From Mycobacterium sp. (GTDB taxonomy: Bacteria; Actinomycetota; Actinomycetes; Mycobacteriales; Mycobacteriaceae): 64,000 nt of DNA. Each line of letters opens with the position of its first letter. The stretch's first letter is position 1. The stretch covers positions 62,001 through 126,000 of the forward strand of contig NZ_SCRH01000042.1 in NCBI RefSeq assembly GCF_004298145.1, given 5' to 3'. The translations under genes and the position numbers were made by a program. Below the pieces are notes generated by a model. That model was not told the DNA's origin and did not search any database. It saw only the letters and a list, made by a program, of their open reading frames with translations. Below are positions 21,370 to 30,820 of the stretch, one piece after another.

Positions 21370-22176
21370 TTGGCCGTGACCGATCACGACACGCGGTTTG
21401 CATACCTCGATCTGCTCCGGCGTGACCTCACCCGGTACGGCAGCGACGAGTTGGTGCCGGTGGGTTTGTACCGCCTGGGGCGTCCCCTGTTCAGTACCCG
21501 CAACCTGCTACTGGTGCGCAAACGCCCGTTCAACAAGCAGGCGCGTGACTTGGGCCTGGATTGGCCGGCGGACGCGTTGACGATGATCGGGATGCAACGG
21601 CTGACCAGTCTGCAGCACTGCGTGGAGACGGTCCTGGCAGAGGACGTCCCCGGCGATCTGGTCGAGTGTGGGGTGTGGCGCGGCGGCGCCTCCATTTTGA
21701 TGCGCGCCGTGTTGGCGGCCCACGGAGACGAGAAGCGAACCGTGTGGTTGTGCGATTCGTTCGCCGGAGTGCCGCCCCCCGACACCGTCAACTACAAGGC
21801 GGATAAAGGGATCAGGCTGCATCGTCACGCGCGCATCCTGGGTGTGCCGCAAGAGCACGTGAAGGCGAATTTCGAGCGCTACGGATTGCTGGATGACCAG
21901 GTGCGTTTTCTCCCGGGCTGGTTCAAGGACACGCTGCAGGACGCCCCGATCGATCGCATTTCCGTATTGCGGCTTGACGGTGACCTTTACGAGTCGACGA
22001 TTCAGGCGCTCGATGCGCTCTACCCGCGGTTGTCGCCCGGGGGCTTTTGCATCGTCGACGACTACCACGCGATCAAGGCGTGCGCGCAGGCGGTGACGGA
22101 CTATCGCGCCAAGCATGGGGTGACTGACGAGATCGTCGAGATCGACGGCACCGGCGTGCTGTGGCGCAAGTCGTAA
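21370..22176 (+). CDS. TylF/MycF-family sugar O-methyltransferase (b)
   Basis: A 268-residue near-copy of the enzyme at 17350, from LTRYGSDELVPVG through VECGVWRGGAS, LCDSFAGVPPPD, LRLDGDLYESTIQAL and VEIDGTGVLWRKS at the C-terminus. The TTG start follows GGGGCAG. The two methyltransferase genes bracket the two glycosyltransferase genes, an arrangement suggesting local duplication. Each probably methylates a different hydroxyl of rhamnose or 6-deoxytalose in the GPL; regiospecificity cannot be read from sequence. Confidence 0.88.
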   Translation: MAVTDHDTRFAYLDLLRRDLTRYGSDELVPVGLYRLGRPLFSTRNLLLVRKRPFNKQARDLGLDWPADALTMIGMQRLTSLQHCVETVLAEDVPGDLVECGVWRGGASILMRAVLAAHGDEKRTVWLCDSFAGVPPPDTVNYKADKGIRLHRHARILGVPQEHVKANFERYGLLDDQVRFLPGWFKDTLQDAPIDRISVLRLDGDLYESTIQALDALYPRLSPGGFCIVDDYHAIKACAQAVTDYRAKHGVTDEIVEIDGTGVLWRKS

Positions 22177-22302
22177 GAGAACGCTGAATCTCTAAGTGTA
22201 CGAGATGGTTTGCCCTCCGGTGAAGGATGGGCGGAACACGATCATGGCGTACCGTTTCCGTTTCCCGCGGACGCGGTGCGCGCCAGTGTTAAGGTTGCCG
22301 CC

Positions 22303-23094
22303 GTGGCAACAGGGCTGACAACCGGCACCCGCCTCAGGATGTGGTGGGTGCGCACCGAATACTGGCTCGCGCGCACGCTGCTGCCCGACGTCTACGCCAA
22401 CGACGCGTTGATCACTTTCAACAACTTTCACGGGTTCCTCGATGACCCCGAATTCCAACGCGCCTACCAACGTGGTGCCCGATCCCTCGGCAACGAGGAT
22501 TGGTACCAGTGGCAATGGCGCGTGCACGTGGGGCTGTGGGCGGCGGCCAGCGCCAGCCAGCTCGAGGGCGATTTCGTCGAGTGCGGCGTCAGTTACGGGT
22601 TCTTGAGCAGCGCCATCATGGAGTACCTCGATTGGGATCGGCTGGGCAAGACGTTCTACCTGCTCGACACCTTCGCCGGTCTCGACCCGCGGTTCGTCAC
22701 CGACAACGAACGCCAGGCCGGGGCGCTGGAAACGAGCGCGGGACACCTGCGCAACGGGATGTACGTCGACGGGGTTGACAGCGTCCGCGCCAATTTCGCG
22801 CAATGGCAAAACCACCGCATCATCGTCGGCGCCGTTCCGGAGACCCTCGAGCAGGTCGATGCGAAGTCGGTGGCGTACCTGCACATCGACATGAACTGCG
22901 CTCCCCCCGAAGTCGCTGCGCTGCGCTTCTTTTGGCCGCGACTCACCCCCGGTGCCTTCGTGCTGCTGGACGACTACGCGAATCGCGGACGCGACGAACA
23001 GCGCGTCGCCATGGACGAGGTCGCCGGCGAACTGGGTGTGAAGATCTGCACATTGCCCACCGGTCAGGGCCTGCTCATCAAGCCGGCACGCTGA
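22303..23094 (+). CDS. TylF/MycF-family sugar O-methyltransferase (c), divergent
   Basis: A 263-residue family member more distant from the previous two: DFVECGVSYGFLSS (motif I, about residue 92), LLDTFAGLDPRF, LHIDMNCAPPEVAAL in place of the usual DxDxYES motif, and LLDDYANRGRDEQ. GTG 22303 follows AAGG at eight bases; longer starts at TTG 22210 or GTG 22288 are possible. The substitution of the D-x-D-x-Y segment by DMNCAPPE keeps one acidic residue and adds another. A sugar O-methyltransferase of the Mtf group is the best call. Confidence 0.8.
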   Translation: MATGLTTGTRLRMWWVRTEYWLARTLLPDVYANDALITFNNFHGFLDDPEFQRAYQRGARSLGNEDWYQWQWRVHVGLWAAASASQLEGDFVECGVSYGFLSSAIMEYLDWDRLGKTFYLLDTFAGLDPRFVTDNERQAGALETSAGHLRNGMYVDGVDSVRANFAQWQNHRIIVGAVPETLEQVDAKSVAYLHIDMNCAPPEVAALRFFWPRLTPGAFVLLDDYANRGRDEQRVAMDEVAGELGVKICTLPTGQGLLIKPAR

Positions 23095-23118
23095 GAACCG
23101 GGCTGCGATAAAGCGGCC

Positions 23119-24375
23119 TCAGCCAAGCGCTTTCCGCCGGACGGCGTCTTCCAAGAGGTCCGCGGTGGTTTCGATGCTCTCGGCGGGTTTGGTCATCCGG
23201 GCGGCGAGTTCGCGGGCTCTGGTCGCGTATTCCGGGGCGAGGATGGTGCGCAGGTCCGCCACCAGTGAGTCCGGGGTGGTGGCTGAAAAGCGCCGGGCGG
23301 TACCCACTTTCTGGCGTTTGATCTGGGCCGCCCAATACGGTTGGTCGGCCGAACTCCACAGGGCCAGGGTGGGGATGCCCGCGCGCAGGCTCGCGGCGGT
23401 GGTGCCCGAACCGCCGTGATGAACGACGGCGCGGCAGGCGGGAAAGACGGACGCGTAGTTCACCGGGCCGACGACCTTGACGTGGTCGAAATGCGGCACA
23501 TCGCTGAAGTCCGTGCCGCCGAAGCAAATGAGCGCCCGCTCGCCCAGCCGCGCGCACGCTGCGCTGATCATTTCGACGGTGGCGGTGGGGGATTCGACCG
23601 GTATGCTCCCCGAACCGAAGCAAATCGGTGGTGTTCCCGAGGCAATCCACGATGCGACGTCGTCGTCGGCGTCCGTCGTCAACTCCATCGTCAACGCGCC
23701 GACGAACGGACGGCGGCTGCCCCACTTCGCCCATTCCGCGGCCAGGCCGGGGAAGCACACCTGGTCGTAGGCCTGGATTTCGAGTGAACCGCGTTCGGCG
23801 ATCCGACGCTGCGAGCGGTGTGTTGCCTTGGGCAGCCCGAGGTTTCGGCGCTGCGCGTTGTCGATCTTCTTCGTCGAGCGCCAAAACAGCCACTCGATCG
23901 TCGTCATCGTCGAGCGCACCAACGGCGACGGGATGCTCGGCACCAGCCGGCCGTTGGCGCGCATGGGGAAGTGGTGCAACGAGGCCAACGGAATGTCGTG
24001 GTACTCAGCCACATTGGCGGCGGCCTGCTCGAAATTCAGGCCGGTGACCAACAGGTCGGCCCCGTCCGCCAGCGACGTCAGCGTGGTGCCCACGTCGTCC
24101 CAGTACTTGATGATCGGGTCCCAGACTTTGAGTACCAGCCTGATCGGATTGCGGAAGAAGTCTGTCCACATGTTCCGCAGGAATTCCTCGTCGAGGAACT
24201 CCTGCACCTTGGGGCCGTAGGGAACCGCCTCCAGGCCGGTCGACTCGACGAAGCCAACCAGTTCCGGGGGGACGGCCAGGCGAACGTCGTGCCCTCGGCG
24301 CAGCAGTTCGCGGCCCACGGCGGCGGACGGCTCGATGTCGCCGCGAGTTCCGTAACTCGCCAGGGCAAATCTCAC
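23119..24375 (-). CDS. GPL-type glycosyltransferase (GtfA/GtfB/RtfA family), 3
   Basis: A 418-residue GT1-like enzyme on the opposite strand, starting at GTG 24375 behind an AGGA. It shares LASYGTRGDIEPSA, the donor signature VVHHGGSGTTAASLRAG and the C-terminal RELAARMTKPAES with the other three copies. The open frame extends further upstream, but the family alignment fixes this start. Convergent with the methyltransferase at 22303. Probably transfers a deoxyhexose onto the GPL; donor and acceptor unknown. Confidence 0.87.
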   Translation of the reverse strand: MRFALASYGTRGDIEPSAAVGRELLRRGHDVRLAVPPELVGFVESTGLEAVPYGPKVQEFLDEEFLRNMWTDFFRNPIRLVLKVWDPIIKYWDDVGTTLTSLADGADLLVTGLNFEQAAANVAEYHDIPLASLHHFPMRANGRLVPSIPSPLVRSTMTTIEWLFWRSTKKIDNAQRRNLGLPKATHRSQRRIAERGSLEIQAYDQVCFPGLAAEWAKWGSRRPFVGALTMELTTDADDDVASWIASGTPPICFGSGSIPVESPTATVEMISAACARLGERALICFGGTDFSDVPHFDHVKVVGPVNYASVFPACRAVVHHGGSGTTAASLRAGIPTLALWSSADQPYWAAQIKRQKVGTARRFSATTPDSLVADLRTILAPEYATRARELAARMTKPAESIETTADLLEDAVRRKALG

Positions 24376-24842
24376 GACACATCCTGCCTTTCCGGTTGTC
24401 CTGCCTATAGGCCACGTCGGGGCCATTATTGCCGGTTCCGTGGACTGGCCGTTCGGGGATCGCCATGTACGCAGGTCAGACAACCTGCTCTGCGGGGTAG
24501 GCGAGCGGTATGGAATCAGAGTTGCCCGTAGATAAGGAGCCAATTCGACGAGGCGCAGCCGGTGGGGCGCCCATGCCGCCCCACCACTTGAGGATCCGAG
24601 CAAATGTCGAAGCCATGGGAAGGCTTGCTGCGAAATTCGCGCGCGACAAAGGGAGCTGCACCAGCGCTCCGCGGCAAGCTGCCCGAGTCGCGGAAGGTGG
24701 CCAAACGTCTGGGAAGGCCCCCGGTATTCGCCGCCGATCTGGCGATGCGCGCCGCCGTTCGCGTAAATGGCGCTTAGTCGATGCCATCAGCGACTTGGCG
24801 AAGTCCGACTGCAAACTAGGGCCGGAAAAGGTTCGGGAACTG
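24376..24842. other. Non-coding stretch upstream of a glycosyltransferase gene
   Basis: About 470 bases between the start of the minus-strand glycosyltransferase and the end of the lipoprotein gene. Open frames on both strands are of arbitrary composition and carry no motif. No transposase remnant or inverted repeat was recognised, although this is the left border of the lower-GC gene pair that follows. Confidence 0.45.
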
Positions 24843-25262
24843 TTAGAACCCCGGAATCATCTGCCAGGTTCCACAGTTCCGCGTCAAGAAAGCGGTGTCG
24901 CTTGCCCGGATACCGACCACCTGTGGATCACCGGTCGTCTTTTCCTCGATTATGTCGCTTGCACTAAGGCTACGTAGCCGCGCCCAGTAACACGTGGTCC
25001 CACCAGCACTGCGGTACTTGCCCTCTGGAATGTCAAGGCCGATAACATAAGTGCCGTCACTGTCGATGACGACCAACGGTATGCCGAAAGAATAGATTAC
25101 GGTCTTCGGGCCCGCCGGCGGAGGGAGAGTTTGACCAACCGTTTGAGCAGCGGTGGGCGCCACAGCGCCAGTTCGCGAGGTACTCACTGTCGCGGTTGTA
25201 TCGGTTGCGCTTCCGCACGCCGCGAGCAGTAGTGCGAGGGTACTGAGGATCAGCCGCCCCAT
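24843..25262 (-). CDS. Small secreted lipoprotein of unknown function
   Basis: A 139-residue protein with a signal peptide ending in a lipobox (LALLLAACGS, Cys about residue 16), then a Ser/Thr/Ala/Pro-rich linker and a small domain with VIDSDGTYVIGLDIPEGKY and TCYWARL. The domain resembles the small Cys-containing domains found in many actinobacterial lipoproteins and Ser/Thr-kinase-linked sensors. ATG 25262 was chosen as it gives a proper signal peptide. It is 128 bases downstream of the large membrane protein gene on the same strand. No function is assigned. Confidence 0.7.
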   Translation of the reverse strand: MGRLILSTLALLLAACGSATDTTATVSTSRTGAVAPTAAQTVGQTLPPPAGPKTVIYSFGIPLVVIDSDGTYVIGLDIPEGKYRSAGGTTCYWARLRSLSASDIIEEKTTGDPQVVGIRASDTAFLTRNCGTWQMIPGF

Positions 25263-25390
25263 ACGTGTGAATAATAAGTGAGGCGGACAGACGGTGCCCA
25301 AATATGGCGGAACTCGCGACACGAATGTTTTGTCGCGTGACAGCACAATCAGGCCCGCGCCTCGGCGCGCCGGTCGGCCGGGTATATGAA

Positions 25391-27286
25391 TCACCGTTCG
25401 ACGCGCATCTCGTAAAAACGAAGTCGTGCATTGACGGCGCTCTGCCCCAGCGATGGCGTACGGCCGACGCCCACTGTGTGGGCATGGATCTGAAGGTTTG
25501 TGCCGTCCACCGACATAGGGGTGTTGAGAAGAAATGGCACAGGTGCGTTTTTAATCACCAGGCGGTAGGTGACTCCATCGAGTACGTCCGTGGAGATCGT
25601 CAGCGAGGCGACGTTTCCCTGGAAGAGTCGGTCGAGCACGGTCGGCTTCAGATCGACCCCCACTAGTACTGCCATGTCTGGGCTGGTGGGGGCAGGGACG
25701 GTCACCGTGCCGTCGCGGGGCACGTCGACCTGCGACAAGGCTGTAGCCGGCCCGCAGTGGGGCTTGCTTCTGGTGAAAAGCGCCCAGCGGCCCTCGACGC
25801 CGCTCAGCGTGTAGTTGCATAGCAGCGCAAGCGAATACCGGGGGGATTCTTGTACGCCGAGGCGCCCGCCGACGTCGACGGCGGGTGAGGCCGACGATCG
25901 GCGGGACAGGACGAACTTGGGTCCGTCAGCGAGCACGTCGCTATTTATGTTGTCGAGGCCAGGCGTTGAGGCCGTATAAGTTTGGAAGACAGGCGTCGGG
26001 CGCCACGACAGGTCGTAGGCCCATACGGCCGAAGTCTCGTAGGGATCAATGTGGACTGTCGACGCCCCGATAGTTTGGATAAAGGTTTCAGGGATGTCAT
26101 AAAGAGCGCGCTGCCGCGCTTTAGCTTGTTGGATGCGTTGGTCGAGTCGACCTGGCACGGCTAATGTGACTAGGCGATCGATCGCTTGTGCGGGTCCCCG
26201 CATTGCCGCCACGGCCCGGTAGTAGACACCGGGAGATACGCCAATACAAGCGAAGACAATGGTCGTCGTAACCGCTATGAACATGCGGCCACGGATTCCC
26301 GGCAAAGGAGTGATGGCCACCGCAACAACGATCAGGCCGAGCAGATAGTAGAAATGCGTTTCGGTGAAATGTCCGAACGCAATTCGGCCGTCGTATACGG
26401 TCGCGAGGCCGACGAGCGTGACGAAGCTGCGCGGGATCTCCGGGCCGCCACGTAGAAACATCACGCATAGCGCTGCGACCCAGGCGAGCGTCACCCCAAC
26501 TGCGATAACGGCAGGCGGGGGAAGGGGAATGGCCATCTCGACGTACCCCGACACCACGCCAGCGCTTGACCTGAGCCAGGTAGGCAGGTCGCCGAGCCGC
26601 TGACCGGTGATGAGCCACCAGATGATTGTGAACGCCGCGAATGTGGCCACCGTGGCGCAATGGCGTCCGACGGCCTTCCAGTCGCGCAACACCGACAACG
26701 CCAGCGCGATCGCCGCGATGGCTAGACCGGTGTTGAACTTCACTAACAGCTGCAATCCTGCCACTGCGCCGAGTCCGATGCAGGTCGTGAACACTGGCCA
26801 GCGCCTCGGATCTCGCCGCAACACGGATTCCGCCGCCCACGCGAATGCCGCGAGCACGGCGAGCTCCGGGTATCGCATGCCTGGTGCACCAACAGGGCCG
26901 ATGTGGAGGATCGCGACGATGCCGGTCACTATGAACGCGCCGATAAGCGAGGTCGTCGCCGCGTGGTGGTGCCGCAGTGCGGCCGCGACGCCGAGAAATA
27001 GGGCGGCGACAACTATGAGCTGGTAGATCGTGGCCAACAGCGACTGATTGAACGAGTAGTAGGCGGTGGTCTGCAGAAACCCGAGGGGGCCGTACGTGAA
27101 GACCAGTTCCGGCCCCCACGAGAGATGACGGATCTGTGCTAGGGCAAGCCCGGCCTCCCAAGATGGATCGAGTCCGACGATGGCATCGACCGACCACTGT
27201 GGCGAGAAAATGAGAGCAGCGAGAACCGCTGCTAGGCTCCGTTGCCAACGGGTGGCGCCCCATGCCATTGTCGAGCACCATCTCAT
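25391..27286 (-). CDS. Large polytopic membrane protein, possible GT-C type glycosyltransferase
   Basis: About 631 residues with roughly ten to twelve transmembrane segments over the first 350 residues, and a C-terminal extracellular part of about 270 residues. An early periplasmic loop holds VGLDPSWEAGLALAQ followed by VFTYGPLGFLQT, reminiscent of the Asp-bearing first loop of GT-C enzymes that use polyprenyl-phosphate sugars, but I do not recognise a defined family. ATG 27286 was preferred to a TTG ten codons upstream. It precedes the lipoprotein gene and lies between two gtf-type genes. Confidence 0.65.
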   Translation of the reverse strand: MRWCSTMAWGATRWQRSLAAVLAALIFSPQWSVDAIVGLDPSWEAGLALAQIRHLSWGPELVFTYGPLGFLQTTAYYSFNQSLLATIYQLIVVAALFLGVAAALRHHHAATTSLIGAFIVTGIVAILHIGPVGAPGMRYPELAVLAAFAWAAESVLRRDPRRWPVFTTCIGLGAVAGLQLLVKFNTGLAIAAIALALSVLRDWKAVGRHCATVATFAAFTIIWWLITGQRLGDLPTWLRSSAGVVSGYVEMAIPLPPPAVIAVGVTLAWVAALCVMFLRGGPEIPRSFVTLVGLATVYDGRIAFGHFTETHFYYLLGLIVVAVAITPLPGIRGRMFIAVTTTIVFACIGVSPGVYYRAVAAMRGPAQAIDRLVTLAVPGRLDQRIQQAKARQRALYDIPETFIQTIGASTVHIDPYETSAVWAYDLSWRPTPVFQTYTASTPGLDNINSDVLADGPKFVLSRRSSASPAVDVGGRLGVQESPRYSLALLCNYTLSGVEGRWALFTRSKPHCGPATALSQVDVPRDGTVTVPAPTSPDMAVLVGVDLKPTVLDRLFQGNVASLTISTDVLDGVTYRLVIKNAPVPFLLNTPMSVDGTNLQIHAHTVGVGRTPSLGQSAVNARLRFYEMRVER

Positions 27287-27510
27287 CACGTGCCCTACCG
27301 TTCTTTCGGGTAGCAACGCGAATGCCGCGATACCCGCAAGGTATCAATTGCTTCGAAAGAATTGGCAGTTTTCTCGATGATGGCTGCGGCAGGGTGAATG
27401 GACCGGAATTATGATGTCGCGAGCGTGCAGCAGATAGCCGCCAGCAGACCTCATGCTGGGCTGAATAGCATGACCTCAAATTTGGTACTTCCGTCGCGGC
27501 CTTTCTTGAA

Positions 27511-28764
27511 TCAGTCAACGCGCCTCACGCGGGCGAACTTCTCCACGAGGTCGGCGGCTCTTTCGATGCTTTCGGCGGGTTTGGTCATCCGCGCGGCAAG
27601 TTCGCGGGCGCGGGCGACACAGTCGGGAGCTAAAATCCGGCGCAGGTCAGCGACCAACGTTTCTCGAGTGGTGCTCGAAAACGGCCGGGCGGTTCCCACC
27701 CGGAGCCGGTCGACCTGGCCGGCCCAGATCTTCTGATCGCTCATGCTCCAGAGGCTCAGCGTGGGCACCCCGGCGCGCAGGCCCGCGGCCGTGGTGCCCG
27801 CGCCACTGTGGTGCACCACCGCGCGGCACGCGGGAAAGACCGCCGCGTAATTCACCACACCCACCACCTTGACGTGGTCGTAATGCCGAACGCCGGTGAA
27901 ATCGGTTTTGCCGGAGCACACCAGCGCCCGCTCGCCCAACTGGGCGCAGGCCTCGCCGATCATGGCGATCGTGTCGGCCGGCGCATCGACCGCCGTGCTG
28001 CCGAAACCGAAGCAGATCGGGGGTGTTCCCGCGGCGATCCACGATGCGACCTCGTCGTCTGCCTCCGTCGTCAGCTCCATGGTCAAGGTTCCGACGAAGG
28101 GCCGCCGGCCATTCCATTTCGCCCATTCGTCGGCCAGCCCGGGAAAGCACACCTGGTCGTAGGCCTGGATCTCCAGCGCGCCGCGGGCGGCCATGCGTTG
28201 CGGCGCGGGACCTTTCGCCTTCGGTAGGCCGAGGGCGCGGCGCTGCGCGTCCTCGGCCTTCTTCGTCACCCGCCACTGGGTCCAGTCCAGCGCTGTCATC
28301 GCGGAGCGGACCAGCGGTGCGGGCAGGCCTGGAGCGAGCCGGCCGTTGGGTCGCATGGGGAAGTAATGCATCGTGGCCAGCGGAAGGCCGAGATATTCGG
28401 CCACGTTCGCCGCGACCCCAGGAAACCCCGGGCCGGTGAACACCAAGTCGGCCCCGTCGGACAGCGATGTCAGGGTGGTACTCATCTCCGCCCAGGATTG
28501 GGTGAGCATGTCCTGGGCTTCGCGCCACCGCCTCCGCACCTCCGGGAAGTTCCAGAATTTGCCGAGGAAGTCGGTGTCCCAGAAGCCGTCCTGCTGGTCG
28601 GGCCCGTAGGCGGCCGCCGCAAGCCCGGCCGACTCGACGAGGGGGACCAGGTTGGGTGGGACGGCCAGGCGAACGTCATGTCCGCGGCGCTGCAGTTCGC
28701 GGCCCACAGCGGTGCAGGGCTCGACATCGCCGCGAGTTCCATAGCTCGCCAGGGCAAATTTCAC
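27511..28764 (-). CDS. gtfB: GPL-type glycosyltransferase (GtfA/GtfB/RtfA family), 4; gtfB by position
   Basis: A 417-residue member of the same family, GTG 28764 behind GGAAGGA. It has LASYGTRGDVEPCT, CFGFGSTAVDAP and a variant donor signature VVHHSGAGTTAAGLRAG. In MAC genomes the serovar-specific genes lie between gtfB and drrC. This gene is the last of the family before such a region and drrC follows 12.7 kb later, so gtfB (rhamnosyl transfer to alaninol) is the positional candidate. The family is certain; the symbol is a synteny inference. Confidence 0.8.
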   Translation of the reverse strand: MKFALASYGTRGDVEPCTAVGRELQRRGHDVRLAVPPNLVPLVESAGLAAAAYGPDQQDGFWDTDFLGKFWNFPEVRRRWREAQDMLTQSWAEMSTTLTSLSDGADLVFTGPGFPGVAANVAEYLGLPLATMHYFPMRPNGRLAPGLPAPLVRSAMTALDWTQWRVTKKAEDAQRRALGLPKAKGPAPQRMAARGALEIQAYDQVCFPGLADEWAKWNGRRPFVGTLTMELTTEADDEVASWIAAGTPPICFGFGSTAVDAPADTIAMIGEACAQLGERALVCSGKTDFTGVRHYDHVKVVGVVNYAAVFPACRAVVHHSGAGTTAAGLRAGVPTLSLWSMSDQKIWAGQVDRLRVGTARPFSSTTRETLVADLRRILAPDCVARARELAARMTKPAESIERAADLVEKFARVRRVD

Positions 28765-29104
28765 GACGAATCCTTCCGGTGGTCGTGCGGGTAGGCGACG
28801 GCAGAGGTCATTATGTCTGGTTGTTCGATCGTCGGGTAGGCGATTGCTGCTGGCGCCGGTTGGTGGTCGCGTGTCATCCGGCAGCCAAACCCACCGCTGG
28901 GCCGACGAGGACAGCGCCCCCGATGATTGAGCCGGGACGATGCCGAGCCCGGCCCAGAAAGCCAAATGAAGCGAGTTGACGCTGGCCGGCCGCGGTAGGG
29001 TGAGCCAGCGGAGGGCGCAGAAAGCCATTCCGACAGCGGAACGAGCTGTTGTGCCTATCGGTCGGACAAACCGACGATCACGATAGTCTGGAGGAGGCGA
29101 ATTC
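28765..29104. other. Divergent intergenic region at the left edge of the variable cassette
   Basis: About 340 bases separating gtfB (minus) from the methyltransferase at 29105 (plus). It must hold both promoters. GC content drops sharply within the downstream gene. GGAGGAGGCG immediately before 29105 is a strong ribosome binding site. No repeats or attachment-like sites were recognised. Confidence 0.45.
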
Positions 29105-29797
29105 ATGCGCCTATTTCGTCGGGTTGTCAAAGATAAAATCAAGCTCATCGATCAGGCCTTCTCGTCTCTTGGCATCGAGTCGTTCGCGGATCTCGGCGGT
29201 GTGTGGAGAGTGGAAGGCGCGTATACGTTTCATGCGCTGGATAAGCACCGGGTGGCAGACGCGGCATTGGTCGATATGCACTTGACGCCGACTGTTATCG
29301 CAAGGGCGAAGTCATATCCGCAACTCCGGCTCATCAGCGGAAATTTCGGTGACCAGATGGTCGTCGACGACGTCGGGAACGTTGATGCGATCTTGCTATT
29401 CGACGTACTGCTGCACCAGGTATCGCCGGACTGGGACCAAATCCTAGAGATGTACGCACAAAATGTGCGTTCACTATTGATCTATAACCAGCAGTGGATG
29501 GGTTCGGAAAGAACGGTCAGGCTGTTGGATTTGGGTGAAACGGAGTACACGCTCAACGTTCCCCACGGTCACCATGACGAGTATCAAAATTTATTTGAAA
29601 AACTCGATCAGAAACATCCGGATCACGGTAAGCTATGGCGCGACGCACCTGACATCTGGCAGTGGGGCATCACCGACGCCGACCTTGAATCAAAGATCGC
29701 TCAACTCGGTTTCAAGCTGCTGTACAAAAAGAATTGTGGCAGATTCGGCCGGCTACCTAATTTCGAGAATCATGCCTTTATTTTTTCCCGACCGTAG
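29105..29797 (+). CDS. Class I SAM-dependent methyltransferase-like protein
   Basis: A 230-residue protein with an excellent ribosome binding site (GGAGGAGG) nine bases before the ATG. Motif I appears as FADLGGVWRVEGAY, an acidic residue follows in ALVDMHLTP, and the motif IV region is VDAILLFDVLLHQVS. The C-terminal part (VPHGHHDEYQNLFEKL, DAPDIWQWGIT) is not one I can assign. Low GC and AT-ending codons contrast with the gtf genes. Its 3' end overlaps by about 45 bases the convergent frameshifted methyltransferase. Confidence 0.7.
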   Translation: MRLFRRVVKDKIKLIDQAFSSLGIESFADLGGVWRVEGAYTFHALDKHRVADAALVDMHLTPTVIARAKSYPQLRLISGNFGDQMVVDDVGNVDAILLFDVLLHQVSPDWDQILEMYAQNVRSLLIYNQQWMGSERTVRLLDLGETEYTLNVPHGHHDEYQNLFEKLDQKHPDHGKLWRDAPDIWQWGITDADLESKIAQLGFKLLYKKNCGRFGRLPNFENHAFIFSRP

Positions 29798-30533
29798 TAT
29801 GCAAAAAAGTGCGAGATCGTCGCCCCACGCATTGGCGCTTTCCCTCTTGCGGAACAGTCGTTGATCGACGAATTCTGTGTACCAGCGTCCAGGACGTCCT
29901 TCGTTCTCTGCGGGGGACGAAAGGACGAACTTTGTCGGTGTGATCTTTCTCAATATGCGGTCGGTAAACCATCGCACCCGTGTAGGTAGACGGAGTCTTC
30001 TGTCGTTGTCGCTGATGAGTGCGAAGTGTGTCTGTAAAATCAGCAGCTTCTTCATTGCGGCGAAAACCTCTTCCAGGAAATGCTTCGGGTGATCGAGATG
30101 GTTGAGAAGTCCGCAGCAAAAGACGGCGTCAAAGCGACCACACCGATCGATATTCCACCCATTGTCTCGGACGAACTCCAACTGTGGTAGATCGGTCTTC
30201 GACTGGGCGTAATTGCACGCCGCTACGTTCGACTTCCGCACTTCGATACCCAAAACTTGAAATTCCATGCGAGCGAACTCAACAGGGTATCCACCCTCGA
30301 GACAACCGCCGTCCGCCACGCGAATATTATCCTTGTCGCTGGGAAAACAGTGCTCAGGATACGCGGGCCGATGCGCACCACGCGTGATCCGCTAATAAAT
30401 CTGCGGACTCGGATTTCGTAAAACTTCCGTCGTCGAGACGAATGTTGTGGGCCGTGAATTCGACGCCTCTTTTTCCGCCATCATTGTGTGCATATACCTT
30501 TCGTATGATTGCCGGTTTGAAGCAAATGCACAT
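29753..30533 (-). pseudogene. Frameshifted SAM-dependent methyltransferase
   Basis: The N-terminal part (ATG 30533) reads GVEFTAHNIRLDDGSFTKSE and runs to DHAWCASAR, then hits a stop. The rest continues in another frame from about 30345 as FPSDKDNIRVADGGCLEGG, with motif I (ADGGCLEGGY), VLGIEVRKSN, FCCGLLNHLDHP and LILQTHF of a class I sugar methyltransferase. Between them a third frame reads RILSTVFP, so there may be two single-base indels around 30345-30372. Total length is about 781 bases, the size of an intact family gene. Inactivation or a sequencing error are both possible. Confidence 0.75.
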
Positions 30534-30820
30534 CGGGCCCTATTGGCTGCCCCGGAGCATGACCGTTCGCGCATTCGGAAGGTTGGATATAACCGACCGT
30601 CCTCGCATGCGAGTGAGAACCTCACCTGTTCCATATTTACCGTAAATTTTCCAGACTTTCAGGAGGGCCTGGCCGGGCAGCTCCCGTCCCTTGGTCGGCC
30701 GGCTGCGGCGTGTGAGGCTAGCCGAACGGCGACCACCTGCACTCCGAGCGGCCGGAAGGCATTGCCGCGTCTGCGGCATGTATCGCAATTCGGTGTCATC
30801 GCCGACACGGCTGCTATTGA
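30534..30820. other. Intergenic region between the broken methyltransferase and the next gene
   Basis: About 290 bases upstream of two divergent genes. Overlapping frames lack motifs. Probably contains the promoters for both directions; no element was identified. Confidence 0.4.

Noticed and set aside
24510..24977. 155-codon plus-strand frame left of the lipoprotein gene
   Set aside because: It overlaps the lipoprotein gene, and its Arg-rich composition looks random.
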